Origin: an uncultured Clostridium sp.
GTDB lineage: Bacteria; Bacillota; Clostridia; Clostridiales; Clostridiaceae
Assembly: GCA_900548455.1 (NCBI GenBank)
Contig: URKQ01000025.1
Location: forward strand, 1-54,208
Length of the DNA stretch: 54,208 bases
Direction: 5' to 3'
The notes under the pieces: generated by a model
What the model saw: only the letters and a program-made list of their open reading frames with translations
The model's database searches: none
What the model was told of the DNA's origin: nothing
Program-made: the position numbers and the translations under genes
In this document: piece after piece, positions 49,697-54,208 of the stretch
Position numbering within the stretch: the stretch's first letter is position 1
How the letters are laid out: each line of letters begins with the position of its first letter

Positions 49697-51625
49697 ATGA
49701 AGGACGTGAAAAATCACAAAAAACCGCTTATTTATTACTATCTTATAGCGCTTTTAGTGGTTATTATATTAAACGCTACCGTAATTCCTATGTTCTTTGA
49801 AAGAGATATTAAAGAAGTAGATTATGGTACATTTTTATCTATGGTAGATAACAAAGAAATCAAAGAAGTTGATATTTCAAGTAGTAGAATTACCTTCACC
49901 CCTATAAATGAAGAAGATGATTACATATATATTACTGGTGCTATGAATGATCCTGGATTAATCACTCGTCTAGAAAACAGTGGTGTTAAATTTGGAAGAG
50001 AAATTCCTCAAGAAAGTTCACCTCTTCTAACATTTCTATTATCCTGGATATTCCCAATCTTAATGTTCTTTATGATTGGTCAACTACTTTCAAGAGGTAT
50101 GCAAAAAAGAATGGGTGGAAACTCTATGAGTTTTGGTAAAAGTAATGCTAAAGTTTATGTATCAGCACAAACTGGTAAATCTTTTAAAGATGTAGCTGGT
50201 CAAGACGAAGCTAAGGAAGCTTTAACTGAAATAGTAGACTTTCTTCATAACCCAACTAAATACACAGAAATTGGTGCCAAATTACCTAAAGGAGCACTTC
50301 TTGTAGGTCCTCCAGGTACAGGGAAAACATTACTTGCTCAAGCTGTAGCCGGGGAAGCTCAAGTACCATTTTTCTCAATCTCAGGTTCAGAATTTGTTGA
50401 AATGTTTGTAGGTATGGGGGCTGCTAGAGTTCGTGATTTGTTTAAACAAGCCCAAGAAAAAGCCCCATGTATAGTATTTATTGATGAAATTGATGCTATT
50501 GGTAAAAAACGTGATAACCAAGGTATGGGTGGAAATGATGAAAGAGAGCAAACTTTAAATCAACTTTTAACTGAAATGGACGGATTTGACGGTAGTAAAG
50601 GCGTTGTTATATTAGCAGCTTCAAATAGACCTGAAACCCTAGATAGAGCTTTATTAAGACCAGGAAGATTCGATAGACGTATACCTGCAGAACTTCCCGA
50701 CTTACAAGGTAGAGAATCCATTTTAAAAGTTCACGCTAAAAATATTAAAATTAGTGATGATGTAGATTTTAATGCTATTGCAAGAGCCACATCTGGAGCT
50801 AGTGGAGCTGAACTTGCCAACATTATAAATGAATCTGCATTAGCTGCAGTTAAAGAAAATCGTAAGTTTGTAATTCAAAGAGACCTTGAAGAATCTGTTG
50901 AAACTGTAATAGCAGGATATCAACGTAAAAATGCTGTAATTTCTAAAAAAGATAAATTAATAATTGCATATCACGAAATTGGTCACGCACTTGTTGCAGC
51001 TAAACAAAAACATTCAGCACCAGTTCATAAAATCACAATTATTCCAAGAACTAGTGGTGCCTTAGGCTATACTATGCAAATAGATGAAGGTGAAAAAGTG
51101 CTCATGAGTAAAAATGAGTGCATAGACAAAATAACTACCTTTACTGGTGGGCGTGCTGCAGAAGAAATTATCTTTAATTCAATCACATCTGGAGCCGCTA
51201 ATGATATAGAACAAGCTACTAAAATTGCTAGAGCTATGGTAACTCGTTTCGGTATGAGTGATAACTTTGATATGGTAGCATTAGAAACTGTGACTAACCC
51301 ATACTTAAGCAATGACACCTCATTAACTTGTGCCGCAGATACAGCTTCAAAAGTTGATTCCGAAGTGCTATCTATAGTAAAAGAGTGTCACAACAACGCT
51401 GTTAAAATTTTAAGTGAAAATATTAATAAACTTCATGAATTATCTAAATTCTTACTTGAAAAAGAAACTATTACAGGAGAAGAATTCATGGAAATTTTAA
51501 ACTCACCAGTTAAATCTCCTGATGAATTTGAAAATCCTATTGATGAACTTAATAGACTATCAAAAGAAAAAGAGAATGATATAAAAGACAGTGTTATAGA
51601 TGAAAATAATGAATTGGAACCGTAG
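49697..51625 (+). CDS. ftsH: ATP-dependent zinc metalloprotease FtsH
   Basis: 642 aa, canonical. Seen: two membrane segments (about 12-30 and 111-132), extracytoplasmic domain between them, Walker A GPPGTGKT (about 205), Walker B FIDEIDAIG, pore loop FVGMGAARVRDLF, arginine-finger region LLRPGRFDRR, zinc site HEIGH (about 425) with a later Asp in AANDIEQA. It degrades membrane and short-lived proteins. It differs from the copy at 2360-4135 by its canonical motifs and longer acidic C-terminal tail. A terminator follows at once. Confidence 0.97.
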   Translation: MKDVKNHKKPLIYYYLIALLVVIILNATVIPMFFERDIKEVDYGTFLSMVDNKEIKEVDISSSRITFTPINEEDDYIYITGAMNDPGLITRLENSGVKFGREIPQESSPLLTFLLSWIFPILMFFMIGQLLSRGMQKRMGGNSMSFGKSNAKVYVSAQTGKSFKDVAGQDEAKEALTEIVDFLHNPTKYTEIGAKLPKGALLVGPPGTGKTLLAQAVAGEAQVPFFSISGSEFVEMFVGMGAARVRDLFKQAQEKAPCIVFIDEIDAIGKKRDNQGMGGNDEREQTLNQLLTEMDGFDGSKGVVILAASNRPETLDRALLRPGRFDRRIPAELPDLQGRESILKVHAKNIKISDDVDFNAIARATSGASGAELANIINESALAAVKENRKFVIQRDLEESVETVIAGYQRKNAVISKKDKLIIAYHEIGHALVAAKQKHSAPVHKITIIPRTSGALGYTMQIDEGEKVLMSKNECIDKITTFTGGRAAEEIIFNSITSGAANDIEQATKIARAMVTRFGMSDNFDMVALETVTNPYLSNDTSLTCAADTASKVDSEVLSIVKECHNNAVKILSENINKLHELSKFLLEKETITGEEFMEILNSPVKSPDEFENPIDELNRLSKEKENDIKDSVIDENNELEP

Positions 51626-51646
51626 CTAATAGCTACGGTTTTTTAA
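51620..51646 (+). terminator. Terminator of ftsH
   Basis: CCGTAGCT-AAT-AGCTACGG followed by TTTTTT, overlapping the ftsH stop codon. Confidence 0.9.
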
Positions 51647-51853
51647 CACCTTAAAAAATACAGCTTTTTTGTTTTTTTAAGTAATAAAGCCCCCTTAATT
51701 TTCATATTTTATAGATATAGCTATGTAGTAAAAACATTTATGGAATATATTAGTTATGTTAAACAGTAAAGTATGAAGGAATAATTTAAAATGCAGTAAT
51801 TATAAATTGTTAATTACTGTTTATGCATGACTTTCCTAAGAAGGGGTGATATT

Positions 51854-52327
51854 GTGAAAAAAAAACTGCTAACTGTGATTCTCATTATTATTATAATTAT
51901 AAATTTTACTAGTTGCTCTTTTAAATTTTCACCATTTAATGAAGATAAGAAACCTAGCAAAAATTATTATACTCAAGAATTATTAAAATTAATTAAAGTA
52001 GAACAGCCAAAAAAAGTATCCATGTTTTACAGAGAATTCTTTGAAGAATTCACTTTCCCAAATGCTGAAACATCCGACATTATATCTTTTCTAGAATCTT
52101 TAAAAGAAGACTATTATATAGAAAAGCCTTCTGACTTACCTGAAACATATGATTACAAAGTATATTTAAATTTTAATAACAAAAAATATGCAATGACTAT
52201 CTTTAACGAAAAATATGCATCAATTTATGAATGGGATGGTGATTATGAAGTGGATTATATAAACATGACTGACGTACCACTATCTCTCAACATATATGGC
52301 ATATGTAAATATTTCATTGAAGATTAA
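51854..52327 (+). CDS. Clostridial lipoprotein (DUF4883-like)
   Basis: A 157-aa exported lipoprotein: signal peptide KKKLLTVILIIIIIIN and lipobox FTSC. The mature part is acidic, with FYREFFEEFTFPNAETSDII, YKVYLNFNNKKYAMTIFNEK and a closing ICKYFIED. It resembles the clostridial DUF4883 family, function unknown; that assignment is from memory of the pattern. The start is a GTG at 51854 with AAGGGGTGAT upstream; an in-frame ATG at 51827 lacks a site. Confidence 0.65.
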   Translation: MKKKLLTVILIIIIIINFTSCSFKFSPFNEDKKPSKNYYTQELLKLIKVEQPKKVSMFYREFFEEFTFPNAETSDIISFLESLKEDYYIEKPSDLPETYDYKVYLNFNNKKYAMTIFNEKYASIYEWDGDYEVDYINMTDVPLSLNIYGICKYFIED

Positions 52328-52357
52328 AAGGACATTCCAGCTAGGAATGTCCTTTTA
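52326..52357. terminator. Bidirectional terminator
   Basis: AAAAGGACATTCC and complement form a 13-bp stem between convergent genes, with T on one side and A on the other. Confidence 0.88.
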
Positions 52358-52368
52358 TATCAATCAAA

Positions 52369-53796
52369 TTAAATTTCTAATAAAAATGCTTCATATGCTC
52401 TGCAAGTTTCGTAAATATCACCTTTACTAGCTACTTCCCATGGAGCATGCATATTTTGAACTGCAACACCTGAATCTATTACTTCCATTCCATACTCTGC
52501 TAAAATGTAAGCAATAGTTCCTCCGCCTCCTTGGTCTACTTTTCCAAGTTCAGCAGTTTGCCAATAAACATTATGTTTATTCATAGCTCTTCTTAATTCA
52601 GCAATAAACTCTGGGTTAGCATCATTACATCCGCTCTTACCTCTAGCTCCAGTATACTTATTAAAGCATACTCCTTTACCTAAAAATGCACAGTTTTGTT
52701 TTTCACTTACACTTGCATAGTTTGGATCAAAGGCAGCGCTTACATCTGAAGATAACATTTTTGAATTTGCCAATGCTCTTCTTACTATTAATTCGCTATA
52801 CTCACCAGCCATATTAACAATTTCTGCAACGGTATTTTCAAAGAATTTAGATTGCATACCAGTTGCTCCTTGACTTCCTACCTCTTCCTTATCAACAAGT
52901 AATGTTATACAAGTTTTATCAGTTTCTTTAATATTCATCATTGCTTCAAAAGAAGTATATGCGCAAATTCTATCATCATGTCCATAAGCCATAACCATAG
53001 AACTATCCAGTCCGTAACTTCTTGCTCTTCCAGCTGGAACTACTTCTAATTCTGCTGATACAAAATCTTCTTCAGTTATTCCATATTTTGCATTAAGAAG
53101 TCTTAATACATTTAGTTTGACTCTATTTTTTACTTCTTTATCTTCACCTTGAAGAGGAATAGTTCCTACACAAACATTTAAGTTTTCTCCTTCTATTCCC
53201 TTAGCAAGTGTTTTTGCTAATTGATCAGCAGATAAGTGAACTAGTAAATCTGAAATACCTACTACTGGATCTTTATCATCTTCACCAATTACAACATCTA
53301 CAACACTTCCATCAGTTTTAACTACTACACCATGAATAGCTAGAGGTATTGTAACCCATTGATATTTTTTTATTCCACCATAATAATGAGTCTTTAAAAG
53401 AGCAATATCTGAGTCCTCATATAAAGGATTTTGTTTTAAATCAAGTCTTGGTGAGTCTATATGTGCACCTAAGATTTTAAATCCTTCTTCTAAAGGCTTT
53501 GATCCAATTAAGAATAAAGCAAGGGTTTTATCCATACAATTAGCATATACTTTATCTCCTGCTTTTAACTTAGCTCCACTTTTCATTAATTCCTGAATAT
53601 TTTTATATCCCTTAGCTTCTGCCATTTTTATAAATTCTTTTGTACATTCTCTTTCTGTTTTGCACTTAGACATGAAATCTATGTATCTATCAGACAACTC
53701 AAATACCTTTTCCATATCTTCTTTGGAATACTTATTCCACACTAAATCGTATTTTTTCTCTAACTCATCTGATAATTTCTTTTTTGAATCCTCCAT
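52369..53796 (-). CDS. M18 family aminopeptidase
   Basis: A 475-aa cytosolic zinc aminopeptidase. Metal and catalytic motifs seen: GAHIDSPRLDLK (about residue 101), YGHDDRICAYTSF (bridging Asp), LLVDKEEVGSQGATGM (catalytic Glu pair) and, near the end, VQNMHAPWEVAS (last His). The length and wording match the type I M18 group (probable M18-family aminopeptidase 1). GGAGGGATT precedes the ATG. It lies between hprK and the lipoprotein gene, in the same direction as hprK. Confidence 0.94.
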   Translation of the reverse strand: MEDSKKKLSDELEKKYDLVWNKYSKEDMEKVFELSDRYIDFMSKCKTERECTKEFIKMAEAKGYKNIQELMKSGAKLKAGDKVYANCMDKTLALFLIGSKPLEEGFKILGAHIDSPRLDLKQNPLYEDSDIALLKTHYYGGIKKYQWVTIPLAIHGVVVKTDGSVVDVVIGEDDKDPVVGISDLLVHLSADQLAKTLAKGIEGENLNVCVGTIPLQGEDKEVKNRVKLNVLRLLNAKYGITEEDFVSAELEVVPAGRARSYGLDSSMVMAYGHDDRICAYTSFEAMMNIKETDKTCITLLVDKEEVGSQGATGMQSKFFENTVAEIVNMAGEYSELIVRRALANSKMLSSDVSAAFDPNYASVSEKQNCAFLGKGVCFNKYTGARGKSGCNDANPEFIAELRRAMNKHNVYWQTAELGKVDQGGGGTIAYILAEYGMEVIDSGVAVQNMHAPWEVASKGDIYETCRAYEAFLLEI

Positions 53797-53911
53797 AGTA
53801 ATCCCTCCTACTTATAAATATGTACGCTAATATTATATTACTCTATATTAGTTTTTTTTACAATTAAAATATAGAAAATTAAAACTAATACAACAATTAG
53901 TTTCAAAAAAT

Positions 53912-54208
53912 TTAACTTTCACCTGACGATTCCATTATTCTTCTTTCTATTGTCTCAACCGCAGTAGAATTAGTCGTAGCCTTATATCTAAAATTAGCTG
54001 CCGCCGCTTCAATAATTACAGCAATATTACGCCCTGGTTTTACAGGCATTACAATTTTCTCAACTTCCATGCCTAAAATTTCCATATACTCCTTATCTAT
54101 TCCTAGACGTTCATAATCGTCTTGACCATTCCAATTAACTAATGATATAACTAATCTTATTTGTTTTTGTGATACTATTGAACTACTTCCATATATAGCA
54201 GATACATC
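53912..54208 (-). CDS. hprK: HPr kinase/phosphorylase, C-terminal part
   Basis: The last 98 residues of the protein; the N-terminus lies beyond the window edge. Seen: AIYGSSSIVSQKQIRLVISL, the family motif MPVKPGRNIAVIIEAAAANF and the closing helix. HprK phosphorylates HPr on a serine in carbon-source control. It lies 116 bases upstream of the aminopeptidase; the gap is AT-rich and has no clear terminator. Confidence 0.9.
   Translation of the reverse strand, partial: DVSAIYGSSSIVSQKQIRLVISLVNWNGQDDYERLGIDKEYMEILGMEVEKIVMPVKPGRNIAVIIEAAAANFRYKATTNSTAVETIERRIMESSGES

Overview
The window is low-GC, clostridial DNA, most likely Clostridium sensu stricto. This is inferred from the strong AT bias and GGAGG-type ribosome sites, and from the gene content: a six-gene Rnf complex in C-D-G-E-A-B order, DUF1292 and DUF1540 proteins, a reverse rubrerythrin, a CD1871A-type CXXC peptide, tandem alanine/sodium symporters and an HPr kinase. 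Most of it is ordinary chromosome. The unusual part is a 12.07-kb integrated element in a tRNA-Leu gene.

Left part (1-16,700). The window opens inside a minus-strand glutamine synthetase whose leader carries a 20-bp palindrome. It continues with a DEDD exonuclease, a divergent FtsH protease, the pseudouridine catabolism pair psuK-psuG, and the Rnf operon driven by a near-consensus sigma-A promoter. RnfG is unusual in carrying two FMN-binding domains in tandem. An RseC-like redox membrane protein, two DUF1292 proteins with a small protein between them, and two tandem AGCS symporters follow.

Middle (16,700-31,250). Here are a cystine/dicarboxylate-type symporter, rarA, a two-gene sugar operon (an oxidoreductase plus a nucleotidyltransferase fused to an N-acetylhexosamine-kinase-like domain), an APH kinase with an AraC regulator, polA-coaE-slt, glutaminase and two tRNA-Leu genes (anticodons AAG and CAA). 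Short non-coding repeats with GGCTCTGTA ends lie in several gaps. Two of them have perfect 8-bp target duplications, so they are MITE-like mobile elements.

Integrated element (31,238-43,330). A perfect 19-bp repeat of the tRNA-Leu(CAA) 3' end bounds it. From the right end inward it has a tyrosine integrase, a CI-like/Cro-like switch with three identical-type operators, small genes including a likely excisionase, a Prim-Pol/AAA helicase next to an iteron cluster (probable replication origin), many small unknown genes, its own sigma factor and a sigma-region-4-like regulator. At the attL end, behind its own terminator, sits a two-gene cargo unit (a HEPN-like helical protein and an unknown 292-aa protein). 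There are no structural, packaging or conjugation genes, so it looks like a phage-satellite-like island. The cargo pair is the best candidate for an undescribed system, possibly anti-phage.

Right part (43,390-54,208). This holds a thiol-redox trio (TlpA-like lipoprotein, CXXC membrane peptide, polyferredoxin membrane protein), DUF1540 plus reverse rubrerythrin, cardiolipin synthase, a canonical FtsH, a small lipoprotein, an M18 aminopeptidase, and the C-terminal end of HPr kinase running off the window.
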